64,000 nucleotides of DNA, from NCBI GenBank assembly GCA_023450085.1, contig JAEXHI010000024.1:434001-498000 (forward strand), given 5' to 3'. The translations under genes and the position numbers were made by a program. The stretch's first letter is position 1, and the number at the start of each line of letters is the position of its first letter. The notes beneath the pieces are model-generated. The model was not told the origin of the DNA, did not search any database, and was given only the letters and a program-made list of their open reading frames with translations. Of this stretch, positions 41,801-50,514 are shown piece by piece. The DNA is from Bacteroidota bacterium (GTDB lineage Bacteria; Bacteroidota; Bacteroidia; Sphingobacteriales; Sphingobacteriaceae).

Positions 41801-42331
41801 GGTCATTGTCCCTACTGTAGAGCCTTTAACTCTTATAGAAACCCCTAGTAAAGGTGTCCCATCTTCAGCATCGGTAATGTTACCTGTAATGGTACGATCC
41901 TGTTGTACAACTCCCGACACTATTGCGGTTTCGTGGCCCTGTATAGATGGTTTCAAAGAGATGATTTTCTCGTCGATAGTATAACTTAACGACATCCCTT
42001 TCAATACCGAGCTCAACACCACATCAATAGGTGTATTTGAAAAATTTGCAGAGACTTTCTTGTCGTCGGACACTTCTTTACTGTTATAGATAAAGTAGTA
42101 GCCCGTTTGCGACCTTAGCTCCTTAAATACTTCTTTTAAGGTGATGTTTTGTTTCTTAATACTCACATTTTGCCCTAGGGTTTTGGCACTCACATGTAAG
42201 CTAAAAACAAACACAATTACGGCAATGATTCTCATAACCAGTAAGGCTTTTTTAAATAGTTGGTTTTGTTTGGTCGAAAAATCGCTGCTAAAAATAGCGC
42301 ACGACAATCTACAATGTATTTTTTCTTTCAT
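38879..42331 (-). CDS. SusC/RagA TonB-dependent outer membrane receptor with STN domain
   Basis: The 1150-residue protein has a long signal region, a secretin/TonB short N-terminal (STN) domain at about 55-110 (SIKKQNITLKEVFKELRSQTGYYF), a carboxypeptidase-like regulatory domain (ITGNITDAEDGTPLLGVSIRVKGSTVGT), the TonB plug (VVIAFGTTTRNELTNSV) and a 22-strand barrel. The STN domain is known to pass ligand signals to a FecR anti-sigma factor, and a FecR gene is upstream at 42444. It would import an unknown substrate released by SusD and the linked hydrolases. The hairpin in the 112-bp gap to FecR is weak. Confidence 0.95.
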   Translation of the reverse strand: MKEKIHCRLSCAIFSSDFSTKQNQLFKKALLVMRIIAVIVFVFSLHVSAKTLGQNVSIKKQNITLKEVFKELRSQTGYYFIYNSKEVSDDKKVSANFSNTPIDVVLSSVLKGMSLSYTIDEKIISLKPSIQGHETAIVSGVVQQDRTITGNITDAEDGTPLLGVSIRVKGSTVGTMTNGDGNFSINVKANDKVLVLTYIGYVTKEITLTALNKYEVALTKDSKQLDEVVIAFGTTTRNELTNSVTKISAKDIEQRPISNLNAAIVGASPGVQTTAGNGQPGEGPDIRIRGFGSVTGDNAPLYILDGAPYEGVISNINPEDIDNISILKDASATALYGSRAANGVVLITTKKGINNGKSNISAKLTHAFSERGLPNYETLDAYQYFPVVWEALKNGTSGSAAAATNDLKGYVGWNPFNVADDEIVLQNGLINPKARLLYPDDVRFRNELERVGMRTDLSLSLSGGAGKTDHYVSLNYLDENGYVIGSDFKRFSGRLRVNSNPMSWLKFGLNLFGTYTKSDQANESSGINENPFYTDLILAPIYPVFKHDPVTGAYILDGNGNKIYDPGDYRPLFTGRNVVYETLYNVNQVRRNSLNGVTNVEANFWKDFKFTSTFSFNLGNYRSNVYDNSVMGDAVGVGRTTRTNTLTTYLNFNQLLTWSKTIDKHKISVLVGHENYLNYYDYLSGSRRSEGVSGLPVLDNMTTTTALSSYDRDYKTEGYLSKIDYSYKGRYLFSGSFRRDGSSRFSPQSRRGNFWSVSGAYNIDREPFFKVKWVNALKIRASYGEVGNDRTGSYFTYQRLYDLGYNNGTEPGALLTQAGNNDLVWESNQNADVAVEFSVLKNRLGGTVEAFRRQSSNLLFAVTLPLTSGLLTYNDNFGSMRNEGIEVQLNGVPIKTKSFRWNVDVNWSTFRNKILSLPSSYEGRVSGTKKYETGKSLYEFWLRDWVAVDPQTGSNLYVPIDKTVSPATYNGQTYTTSITNAAYYYAGSAIPDFFGSINNTFTYKSWSLQALLIYQVGGYTFDNDYRSLMFRGGTTTNGRALHVDMLKRWQKVGDVTDIPALSTSTTISDTDRWLTKSDYLNLRTVSVTYNFPKKLLSRLKLTNVKAYVNGENLFITSARKGMDPTQTYTGDAEYTYAPSRIVSFGLNITL

Positions 42332-42443
42332 ACATTTGTATATAAGGGATTTGAATAAATAGTGTTCGTTCTAGTTTATTATTTGTTTGGCCCACTGCTT
42401 TTCTCGGTTGCCGCCGGGAAAAGCTCTTTTGCCTTGATTATTT

Positions 42444-43646
42444 CTATTTTGTCATTTTCTTTTGGCAAGTAATTACATCGTTTTCTACTCCAAAAACTAC
42501 ATCACCAGTCAATTCAAGTGCTTTTAATACCTTTGAAACGTTCGCATTTCTTGGGATTACCCCCGTAAAAGAAATATCTGGTTTCTCGCCTTCGTATTTA
42601 ACCTTTACATTATACCAGCGCATTAGCTCTTTCATGATTTCATCGATATTGGTATTGTTAAATACGAACAAATCATTTTTCCAAGCCATTACTTCTTCGA
42701 TATTGGCCAAACGCTGCTTGGTATCCTCACTTCTTTCAGTATACAAAATTTGTTTTCCTGGGCTTAGCAATTCTGAGTGGCCACTTTTACTAAATTGTAC
42801 AGATCCTTCCAATAAGGTAAGTTCCGAACGATATTCGTCTGGATAGGCCATCACGTTAAAATGAGTACCCAATACTTTGATCTCGGCACTGCCATTCACT
42901 ACATAAAATGGTCTTTTTTGATCTTTCTCAATTTCAAAATAAGCTTCGCCTTTAATTTCTACTTTGCGGGCATCCTTATCAAAGGCTACAGGAAATTTGA
43001 TAGATGATGAAGCGTTGAGCCATACCTTACTGCCATCAGATAAAACCACGCTAAACTTCCCTCCCGCAGGGGTTGCTAAAGTGTTTATTTTTTGAGTCTC
43101 CTCTTCGCTACTGCCTTTTACCAAATAAACGATTTGTCCTTTGGCATCTTTCTCAATAGAAATATCACCTTGTGTAGCTAATTTTCCACCAGTGTTATTA
43201 TCCAAGGTAATGGTAGAGCCATCTGCAAGGGTTAAAATCGCCTTATTGCCTCCTGGTAAAATATCATTATGATAGGCTAACGGCGCTTTTTTATCTATGT
43301 CATTCTGGCTAATGTAGTAAAGTGTAAAACTTCCAAGTACAAATAACGCAGCGGCCGCAGCATATTTCCAAAAAGGAGATTGCTTACGACCATCCGACTT
43401 TTTTGGGGCAGTGATGTTTGCGTACATACTATCCCAATCTATTTCATGTACCAAAGCATCAGATTGAACTTTTTTATTATGTTCATCCATAAAGGCCAGT
43501 ACCTGCTCCTTCGTCTCTGGATTATTGATGTAAGCAAACAGCTCTACATACTCTTCCTCCGTAATGCTTTTATCTACATACTTTTGGAAAAGTTCGTTTA
43601 ATCTGTTATTTGCTCCTTGTGTCATCTGATGCGTTTGATTGTTCAT
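42444..43646 (-). CDS. FecR-type anti-sigma factor
   Basis: The 400-residue protein has a cytosolic N-terminal anti-sigma region, one membrane helix (about 91-110), a periplasmic FecR domain (GKFSVVLSDGSKVWLNASSSIKFP) and a C-terminal DUF4974 domain (NNTNIDEIMKELMRWYNVKVKYEG). It would hold the ECF sigma factor inactive until the STN domain of SusC signals ligand. It lies between the beta-helix gene and SusC on the same strand. Confidence 0.95.
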   Translation of the reverse strand: MNNQTHQMTQGANNRLNELFQKYVDKSITEEEYVELFAYINNPETKEQVLAFMDEHNKKVQSDALVHEIDWDSMYANITAPKKSDGRKQSPFWKYAAAAALFVLGSFTLYYISQNDIDKKAPLAYHNDILPGGNKAILTLADGSTITLDNNTGGKLATQGDISIEKDAKGQIVYLVKGSSEEETQKINTLATPAGGKFSVVLSDGSKVWLNASSSIKFPVAFDKDARKVEIKGEAYFEIEKDQKRPFYVVNGSAEIKVLGTHFNVMAYPDEYRSELTLLEGSVQFSKSGHSELLSPGKQILYTERSEDTKQRLANIEEVMAWKNDLFVFNNTNIDEIMKELMRWYNVKVKYEGEKPDISFTGVIPRNANVSKVLKALELTGDVVFGVENDVITCQKKMTK

Positions 43647-43668
43647 GTTTACAATTATTGTCGTTAAT

Positions 43669-45711
43669 TTATTTCACAACCAATAATTTCTGCTTTTCTG
43701 CATTAGGTTTGCCTTTATTGATCCACAAAATGTAAGTGCCGGCTGGGATGTTAGCCAGATCGAACTTCACACTTCCTTGTGTCCCCGTTTGAGCGTAGTT
43801 ATTGGTTAATAAGGTTTTTCCTGTCAAAGATATTAGATTTAGAGAAGTGATCTCATTTGATGAAGATGGATCTACCCAAATATATGCTTTGGCAGGATTA
43901 GGATATACGGTGTTTCTTTCTTCGATTAAGTCAAAAGTTACAGCTTCAACTCCTAAAATTGTTGGCGTACCATTGTAATCGTATTGTGTTAAACGGTAAT
44001 AGTTAGTACCCGCTAAAGGTGCAAAATCAGTTACCGAATAGCTTAGGGCAGTAGTGCTATTTCCAGCACCAGCAACTTCTTTTAAAAAGGTGAAATTGCT
44101 TGCTGAGGTCCCTCTTTCAATCACAAATTTTTGGTTGTTTTGCTCGCTAGCCGTTTTCCAAGTTAACAAGGCCGTTGAACCACTTTTAACCGCATGATAA
44201 GAAAGTAAGCTAACAGGTAAAGTTCCTTGATATTCATACGCTCCTAAATCAATTTCGCTATGCTTGAGACGAAGATTTCCTGCTAAATCTGTATCAGTAG
44301 TCACATCACCTATTTCATTATACAAAACTTGGCTTCCTTTTTCTGTTGCAGCTCCTTCTACTAAATTCAGAAAATTCGGATCTGTTGAAACAGTACTGGC
44401 AAATAATGAAGTTGGTAAAGGATTGACGATATTTCCCTCGACACCATTAGTTCCGTAAACTTGGCTAAGTGTATTTTTTATACTGAATGTAACCGTATTT
44501 CTATAGATATCGCCATTTCCAGTTACGGCAGTATTAGCATTAAAAATACTGTTATATAATTTAACGCTTGATGAAGCAGAATTAGCTAAATGTAATGCCC
44601 CCCCACTTGTTCCTACTTTTACGTCATTGGCATAAAAAGTGGCATTTGAAATAGAAAGTATGGAACCTGAAGAATTAAAAAACGCACTTCCTCCTAATGT
44701 ACCATTTGATTCATTAGCTGAGAATACGGAGTTGAGTATCTTAATTTCATTTTGTTCTCCTGTGGTAGTAACTCCTGCCGAAAACACCGCTCCTCCATTA
44801 CCTCCCGAGGTATTATCAATAAACCTACAGTTAAAGAAATTTAACTTGCTCAAACTAGAAGCATAAATTGCCCCCCCAGCTGAGCCAGCTTGGTTCTGAA
44901 TAAAAGAAACGTTTTTAAATGTGGCACTAACTATACCTAGTGTTGTCGATCCAAAAGTATATAAAGCACCTCCAAAATTATTGGCACATACATTATTTTT
45001 GAATTCGACATTAGTAAATGATACAGAACCACTATAGAAAAGATATACTGCTCCAGAACTTTGATCTGAAGAGTTGTTATAGTTATCTTCTATTTTTAAA
45101 TTAGAGAATGTGGCATTATTAGCGTAATATAAAATGATCCCTGCAGCCCTAGAACTAGGAATGCTACGGCCATTTACGGTTGCGGTAACCGCATTACTTG
45201 GAGCTGTACTGTTGGTCCCTGTTCCTGTTGCATAGCCCTTAGTAATGGTAAAACCATCCAAAGCAGCTCCAGTCATATCATTTGCACCGATCACCACGTG
45301 GTAAGCATTATCGGTATCAATAGCTGTGTTCCCTATGTTACCGCTCAATATCGATGGATTTGCTGCAAAATCTCTGGTAGCTAACGAAGTTTGACCTGTT
45401 GCGAAACCACCATAAATTTTAACGCCAGCTCTCATCACAAATGAGTTACGTCGATCATTAAGTGTGATTGTTCCAGTAGCATCTGCTCGGCGAGTTGGCA
45501 AATAAGTACCTGCGCTTACCCAAACCTGACGATTAGGGAATGTAGCCTCATCAAGTGCAGCCAGCTCATCTATCATCAATTGCAAATCACCGGAAGCACT
45601 GCCCCAGCTTGTACCATTGCCAGTGCCACCAGCCGTAACATAGCGGATTGTTTGAGCATAAATAGAATGACAACTGAGCGCAATTAGAAGTAGTAAGTAA
45701 AATTTCTTCAT
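43669..45711 (-). CDS. Secreted right-handed beta-helix protein with T9SS type A sorting domain
   Basis: From ATG 45711 (MKKFYLLLLIALSCHSIYAQ) the 680-residue product has a signal peptide, a parallel beta-helix region with many short Asn/Ser-rich turns (about 60-480), a fibronectin-like segment, and a C-terminal Por_Secre_tail domain with NTVYPNPAKAYIWV and PAGTYILWINKGK. It would be secreted and anchored by the type IX system. The start 72 bases upstream is not credible. It is closely similar to the N-terminal half of the protein at 47600. It lies between the sigma factor and FecR genes. Confidence 0.85.
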   Translation of the reverse strand: MKKFYLLLLIALSCHSIYAQTIRYVTAGGTGNGTSWGSASGDLQLMIDELAALDEATFPNRQVWVSAGTYLPTRRADATGTITLNDRRNSFVMRAGVKIYGGFATGQTSLATRDFAANPSILSGNIGNTAIDTDNAYHVVIGANDMTGAALDGFTITKGYATGTGTNSTAPSNAVTATVNGRSIPSSRAAGIILYYANNATFSNLKIEDNYNNSSDQSSGAVYLFYSGSVSFTNVEFKNNVCANNFGGALYTFGSTTLGIVSATFKNVSFIQNQAGSAGGAIYASSLSKLNFFNCRFIDNTSGGNGGAVFSAGVTTTGEQNEIKILNSVFSANESNGTLGGSAFFNSSGSILSISNATFYANDVKVGTSGGALHLANSASSSVKLYNSIFNANTAVTGNGDIYRNTVTFSIKNTLSQVYGTNGVEGNIVNPLPTSLFASTVSTDPNFLNLVEGAATEKGSQVLYNEIGDVTTDTDLAGNLRLKHSEIDLGAYEYQGTLPVSLLSYHAVKSGSTALLTWKTASEQNNQKFVIERGTSASNFTFLKEVAGAGNSTTALSYSVTDFAPLAGTNYYRLTQYDYNGTPTILGVEAVTFDLIEERNTVYPNPAKAYIWVDPSSSNEITSLNLISLTGKTLLTNNYAQTGTQGSVKFDLANIPAGTYILWINKGKPNAEKQKLLVVK

Positions 45712-45850
45712 AAATTGTTGGTTAGTTTTGTTGTTTGTCCTATATAGACTGCCAACTTTTAACGATGGACCGTTAAAAACCAACTTTTTGAAAAAAAATT
45801 ATTGAACACTGTGTTTTTAGTACCAAACGGATCAAAAGAACAATTGAACT

Positions 45851-46444
45851 TTAGAAAATTAGCTTCCAAAGTAATAGCAATGACACTACAATGTGGTGTT
45901 TTGAAATATGGTATTTGAGGTGCTTGAGTACTTCGACAATCACATTTTTAACGCGACTTTTAGAAAGTCCAACCGCTTGGGCAATCTCTTCATGGCTCAT
46001 GTGCTGATTACGGCTCATGTTAAAAATTTCCTGCTTTTGTAGCGAAAGGGTCTGTAAAACTTTATTGATTAAAAAAACGCTCTCTTTAAGATTGATCTGA
46101 TCTTCGATATTATTTAAACTAACTGAAGTATTTATCCAAGCGTTGGTAATGGTTTTTTCCGTTCTACTGACTTTGTTGAGATAATCATACGTCTTGTTAC
46201 GGGCAATAGTGTAGATATAATTACGTGGATGCTCAATGGAAAGTAACTTCTCCCGATTTTGCCAAATGACCAGAAAAGTTTCTTGCACTATTTCCTCTGC
46301 ATCAGCCTTGCTGTGGACAAAGGAATCTACAAATGCCAAAATCTTGCCCCGATAAAGGCTGAACATCTTGTTAAATGCCAAAGAATTTCCATCATAGATC
46401 TCCTTTAACAATAGCTTTTCTGCTGTTAAATCGTACAAGGCCAT
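45851..46444 (-). CDS. ECF-type RNA polymerase sigma factor
   Basis: The 197-residue protein has sigma region 2 (FNKMFSLYRGKILAFVDSFVHSKADAEEIVQETFLVIWQNR) and region 4 (LSLQKQEIFNMSRNQHMSHEEIAQAVGLSKSRVKNVI). It matches the Bacteroidota FecI-like sigma factors that work with FecR and SusC. A promoter lies upstream at 46511. It heads the row of genes that continues through FecR, SusC and SusD. The C-terminal hydrophobic stretch SLLLLWKLIF is common in this group. Confidence 0.95.
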   Translation of the reverse strand: MALYDLTAEKLLLKEIYDGNSLAFNKMFSLYRGKILAFVDSFVHSKADAEEIVQETFLVIWQNREKLLSIEHPRNYIYTIARNKTYDYLNKVSRTEKTITNAWINTSVSLNNIEDQINLKESVFLINKVLQTLSLQKQEIFNMSRNQHMSHEEIAQAVGLSKSRVKNVIVEVLKHLKYHISKHHIVVSLLLLWKLIF

Positions 46445-46510
46445 TAAAATAAAATATGAACTGATATCCTCAGGAAAGTTTATCAGCTAGTTTGTTGGTT
46501 TAGGTTATTA

Positions 46511-46541
46511 TAAAATTAGCAATCCTTATTCAGTATCCAAA
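46511..46541 (-). promoter_or_regulatory. Candidate promoter of the ECF sigma gene
   Basis: On the minus strand TTTG (46538-46541), 19 bp, then TAATTTTA (46511-46518), 7 of 8 matches to TAnnTTTG. It lies 66 bp before the sigma factor start. Good spacing and position for a constitutive basal promoter. Confidence 0.6.
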
Positions 46542-46667
46542 ACATTTTTGTTCTAACAATATAACTTTTTTAATAAAAACGCAAAAAAGCAGACAGATTT
46601 CTCCGACTACTCAAATTGCTTTCAAAAAAAAGAGAACCTTGCAAAAACAAGGCTCTCCTTGGAGCTT

Positions 46668-47552
46668 TTATTTAGATAGATTTACTTTTAAGCCTAACTC
46701 TACACCGCCATACGTGTATTTTTTTAGGTTATTATTTATTGGCAACGAATATGAAGCCTGCATTTGATATTTTTTCAATATGTTAAAGCCCATTCCAAAC
46801 GACAGGCTATTACTGCTGTGATAAAAAGCCAAAAGATTAAACTTATCTTCAGCAAATTGAGCGTTCACTCCAACATCAATCACATTATCATAACCATCAA
46901 GACCACGATACAGTACTTTAGGTGTTAATTTGATGGGTCCATCTAAAACTTGGTAAGCTGCAGAAACATAAAATGTACTATAATTATAGCCATCGTTCAC
47001 ATTTTCTGAATAGATCAGGCTACGCAGATTAGGTGCTACTGCGCTTAAGCTTAACTTGCCATCTTCATAATTCACGCCTAAATCTCCATCAAAAATATAG
47101 CCTTGTTCATTAAATTGCTGAGGGATTAGATCTGTTCCGTCGCCAATAATGTCATTCATGTTTACTTTTAATGATGATACGCCAGCCGACAATCCAAACC
47201 TTAAGTTCCCAGTTTCTGAGGTCTTTACGTTATAAGCATAAGAAGCCGAAAATCTATTCACGTTTAAAAGTCCATCCTTATCAGTGACTACTGATAGCCC
47301 GAAACCATTTTTACCTAAACCATAATCAACAGTAATGGTATTAGCAACGCTTTGTCCGTTACTTCCGGTCAAATTATTTTTGTAAGAAAGGCCCACATTT
47401 AAACCTTGTCTTTTTCCCGCCGCTGCCGGATTGTACAAGTACTCATTCAAATAGTACATGGACATTGGCGGACTTACTTGTGCCTTCAACTCAGACGAGG
47501 CAAAAAACAAGATGGCAGCAATAATGATATATGTAGTTTGTTTAGTTTTCAT
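46668..47552 (-). CDS. PorP/SprF-family type IX secretion membrane protein
   Basis: From ATG 47552 the product of 294 residues has a signal peptide (to SELKAQ) and the PorP/SprF start QVSPPMSMYYLNEYLYNPAAAGKRQGLNVGLSYKN, followed by an outer-membrane beta barrel. The family is needed for attachment or export of proteins with type B sorting domains. It follows the type B beta-helix gene by 47 bp, as is usual for such pairs. The core T9SS genes are not in this window. Confidence 0.9.
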   Translation of the reverse strand: MKTKQTTYIIIAAILFFASSELKAQVSPPMSMYYLNEYLYNPAAAGKRQGLNVGLSYKNNLTGSNGQSVANTITVDYGLGKNGFGLSVVTDKDGLLNVNRFSASYAYNVKTSETGNLRFGLSAGVSSLKVNMNDIIGDGTDLIPQQFNEQGYIFDGDLGVNYEDGKLSLSAVAPNLRSLIYSENVNDGYNYSTFYVSAAYQVLDGPIKLTPKVLYRGLDGYDNVIDVGVNAQFAEDKFNLLAFYHSSNSLSFGMGFNILKKYQMQASYSLPINNNLKKYTYGGVELGLKVNLSK

Positions 47553-47599
47553 TGTTGTTTGGTTAAGCAAATTCCTTAATTCTAAAGCAGCTGATCGTA

Positions 47600-50269
47600 T
47601 TATCTTCCTTTCAAAATGGTTAACGTTCCTTTAATTGGTTTTAAACCCGCACCGATATTGATTTCGTAATAATAGGTTCCCGTGTTTAAAGGACTACCAT
47701 TGTAGCTTCCATCCCAATCATTTTGATAATTTGCCTTTTTAAATACTGTTTTACCAGTTTTATCATAAACAGTTACCTCATTTTTAGGGTACATCAAACT
47801 CAAATCTGTAACAATCCACAAATCGTTCTTTCCATCGCCGTTAGGTGTAAGAAGGTTATTTGCAACGACCGAACCACTGTATAGTTTAAGGGTAACCGTA
47901 GTTTGTGGACTAGGATTACTAGTACCCAAGCTATTACTAGCCACTACATGGAAAGTGTGTGCTCCTGGAGATAGTTCATCAGTAAAAGTATAAACCCATT
48001 CGCCTCTATCGTTAGACGTAGCTGTTACCGGATATTCCTTATTATCTACATAAATGGTAATTACACTCAGCGGCTCTGCCAATCCACTTAATTTTGGTCT
48101 GAAACTAGTTAGCACACCATTTGCTACTTTGGCAACAATAGGTGCCTGTGGATCTTCCATCAGGTTGTTCAAGGAAATGATTACCCTCATCACCTGATCA
48201 TCACCGATATCATTAAATACCTTAACCGTTAAGTTGAAGCTTTTTATTTTTTCATAATCTACTTCGGTGCTTTTATTCACGGTAATATTTCCCGTAGCCG
48301 CATTAATTGCGAAAGCATCATTAACGTTACCACTCATGATGGTCCAGTTGGAAAGTACGCCAGGTAAACTTGATACGGGCTTTGCCACGAAAGTTCCATT
48401 CGGAGAATTCTCGTCTATAGACACTTGCAATGGTGGAACCGGAGCCGCTCCATCAAACTCATAAGCGCCCAAATCCAAAATGAGATTGTTAATCCTCGAA
48501 TTACCAGCCAAATCTGTAGTAATGCCAGTAGGCAACAGGTTATTTTGTCCAGCATCTATCGCAGGGCTGAAATCTTGCAAACGTAAAAAATCAGGACTAT
48601 TAGGATCTTCGCTTTCAAAAACTGGATCCTGACCCACCATGTTATCATCTACTCCATTGGTGCCGTAAGCATCGGTCATAGAAGATCTAACGATAAGGTT
48701 TGCAGGTGTTGTAGCTAAAAAATCAACAGTAGTGGCATCAGTAGCTTGGTTTTTATATAAAATACTATTATAAACCGTAGCTTGTCCTGAAGCAGTTAGA
48801 TAAATTGCACCACCTTTAAAGGCAGTTGCTTTATTTGAATAAAAAGTAGCATTGTGAATTACTGGTGCAGCATTGGTAGAAATATAGATTGCTCCACCGC
48901 CACCTGAACTACTTGCCGCTTCATTGTTATAAAATAAATTATTGATCAATATAGGACTTGCTAAATTACCCGCCACACCAAATAGATAAATGGCACCGCC
49001 ACTGGTTGCCGCCTTATTACCTGCAAACTTATTATTATTCATTTGTGGGCTGTTGGCATTTAAATAAAGTGCACCGGCAGTAGTGGTGGCTTCGTTATTT
49101 AAAAATGTCAGGCTATTTAATACAGAAGGCAGCGTACTTGTTCCCAAATAAATTGCTCCAGATGAGTTAGCTTTATTTCCAGTAAAGGTACTTTCCGTTA
49201 AATTAAGCGTACCCGCCGTAAAATAAACCGCACCGCCTGAACCTATTGCGCTATTATTAGTAAAAGTAGATTTGCTAATGGTGATGGTGGTCGCTAAACC
49301 ATTGTTAATTGCCCCACCATTAGTAGTAGCCGTGTTATTTATGAAATTACATTCGTTAAGCGTAATACTTGACGATGCAGAAAACATATGAATAGCACCA
49401 CCAGTAGTAGTCGATTTATTGCCATCGAAAGTACATCTCTCAAAAACTGGAGCAGCAGCCGTAGAAGTCACTACGGCACCACCTGCAGTTGACTCGTTAC
49501 CAATAAATTCAACCTCAGTAAATATAGGCTTAGAAGGAGTAGCTACAGCACTGAAGATAAAAATTGCGCCGGCGTTTGTACTCAAAGTTTTGTTATTGAT
49601 AAACTTCACTTTCGTATAAGTTGGCGAACCGTATAAAATGTATATCGCACCAGCACTTTGATCGGTTGAACCGTTTACGTTATCTCTGATGATTAAATTT
49701 TCGTAAGCAGCGCTACTATAATAATTAATGATACCAGGAGAACGGCTTGGAGGAATCACATTTCCATTTACCGTAATACCACCAGTAGTACCTGTTCCAC
49801 TCGTATAACCTTTACTTACCGTGAAACCATCTAACTTGGCAGTTCCCAAGTCGCCCGAAGCTACTACTACGTGATACGCATTATCGGTATCAATGGTTTC
49901 ATCACCTAGGTTACCGCTCAAAATAGTCACATTGGTATTGAAATTTCTTTGCAATCTCGAAGTTTCTGTACCTGCAAAACCACCATAGATGGAAATATCT
50001 TTCTTTAAAACAAAGGCATTGTACCTGTCATTCGGTGTAACTGTTGCTACCGCATCAGCTTTACGATTTGGCTTATAGGTACCTGCCGCTACCCAAATCT
50101 CGTTTCCCGCTGCCGAAGCATTAATCACCGCCTGCAAATCTCCCGACGCTGCTGTCCAACTAGAACCATCGCCAGTACCTCCTGGTTTTACATATCTAAT
50201 CGTTTGTGCTGCCGCATCTGCCCCCACCAATAGCGAGAAGAAAATAAGCAATAAGTAAAGTTTTCTCAT
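47600..50269 (-). CDS. Secreted beta-helix protein with T9SS type B (gliding motility-associated) domain
   Basis: The 889-residue protein has a signal peptide (MRKLYLLLIFFSLLVGADAAAQ), a long parallel beta-helix (about 60-600) with Asn-, Thr- and Gly-rich repeats, a cadherin-like segment (about 640-720, AFAINAATGNITVN), an Ig-like segment, and a C-terminal type B sorting domain (NLLTPNGDGKNDLWIV to GTYYYEINIG). It probably lies on the cell surface, exported by T9SS with the SprF-like partner at 46668. The first ~300 residues are closely similar to those of the protein at 43669. Confidence 0.9.
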   Translation of the reverse strand: MRKLYLLLIFFSLLVGADAAAQTIRYVKPGGTGDGSSWTAASGDLQAVINASAAGNEIWVAAGTYKPNRKADAVATVTPNDRYNAFVLKKDISIYGGFAGTETSRLQRNFNTNVTILSGNLGDETIDTDNAYHVVVASGDLGTAKLDGFTVSKGYTSGTGTTGGITVNGNVIPPSRSPGIINYYSSAAYENLIIRDNVNGSTDQSAGAIYILYGSPTYTKVKFINNKTLSTNAGAIFIFSAVATPSKPIFTEVEFIGNESTAGGAVVTSTAAAPVFERCTFDGNKSTTTGGAIHMFSASSSITLNECNFINNTATTNGGAINNGLATTITISKSTFTNNSAIGSGGAVYFTAGTLNLTESTFTGNKANSSGAIYLGTSTLPSVLNSLTFLNNEATTTAGALYLNANSPQMNNNKFAGNKAATSGGAIYLFGVAGNLASPILINNLFYNNEAASSSGGGGAIYISTNAAPVIHNATFYSNKATAFKGGAIYLTASGQATVYNSILYKNQATDATTVDFLATTPANLIVRSSMTDAYGTNGVDDNMVGQDPVFESEDPNSPDFLRLQDFSPAIDAGQNNLLPTGITTDLAGNSRINNLILDLGAYEFDGAAPVPPLQVSIDENSPNGTFVAKPVSSLPGVLSNWTIMSGNVNDAFAINAATGNITVNKSTEVDYEKIKSFNLTVKVFNDIGDDQVMRVIISLNNLMEDPQAPIVAKVANGVLTSFRPKLSGLAEPLSVITIYVDNKEYPVTATSNDRGEWVYTFTDELSPGAHTFHVVASNSLGTSNPSPQTTVTLKLYSGSVVANNLLTPNGDGKNDLWIVTDLSLMYPKNEVTVYDKTGKTVFKKANYQNDWDGSYNGSPLNTGTYYYEINIGAGLKPIKGTLTILKGR

Positions 50270-50514
50270 ATGAACTGCTAGTTTGTTAGTTGTTAGGTTG
50301 GTTCTGAAAAAATTGCCCGTTCTATTTTCAGACGAGTTTTTTCTTTCAAACTATATGATAGACTGTTACAAAATACAACAGGACCATTTTTATATGATTT
50401 TTTTTCAGAAGATATAAAATCGACAATTAGCGCACTATTTTCGGTACCTTTTGAAGCAGCGAAAGTCTATAGTAAAAGCAATATGCTTTGATAACCTACT
50501 AAAATTTACATCAA

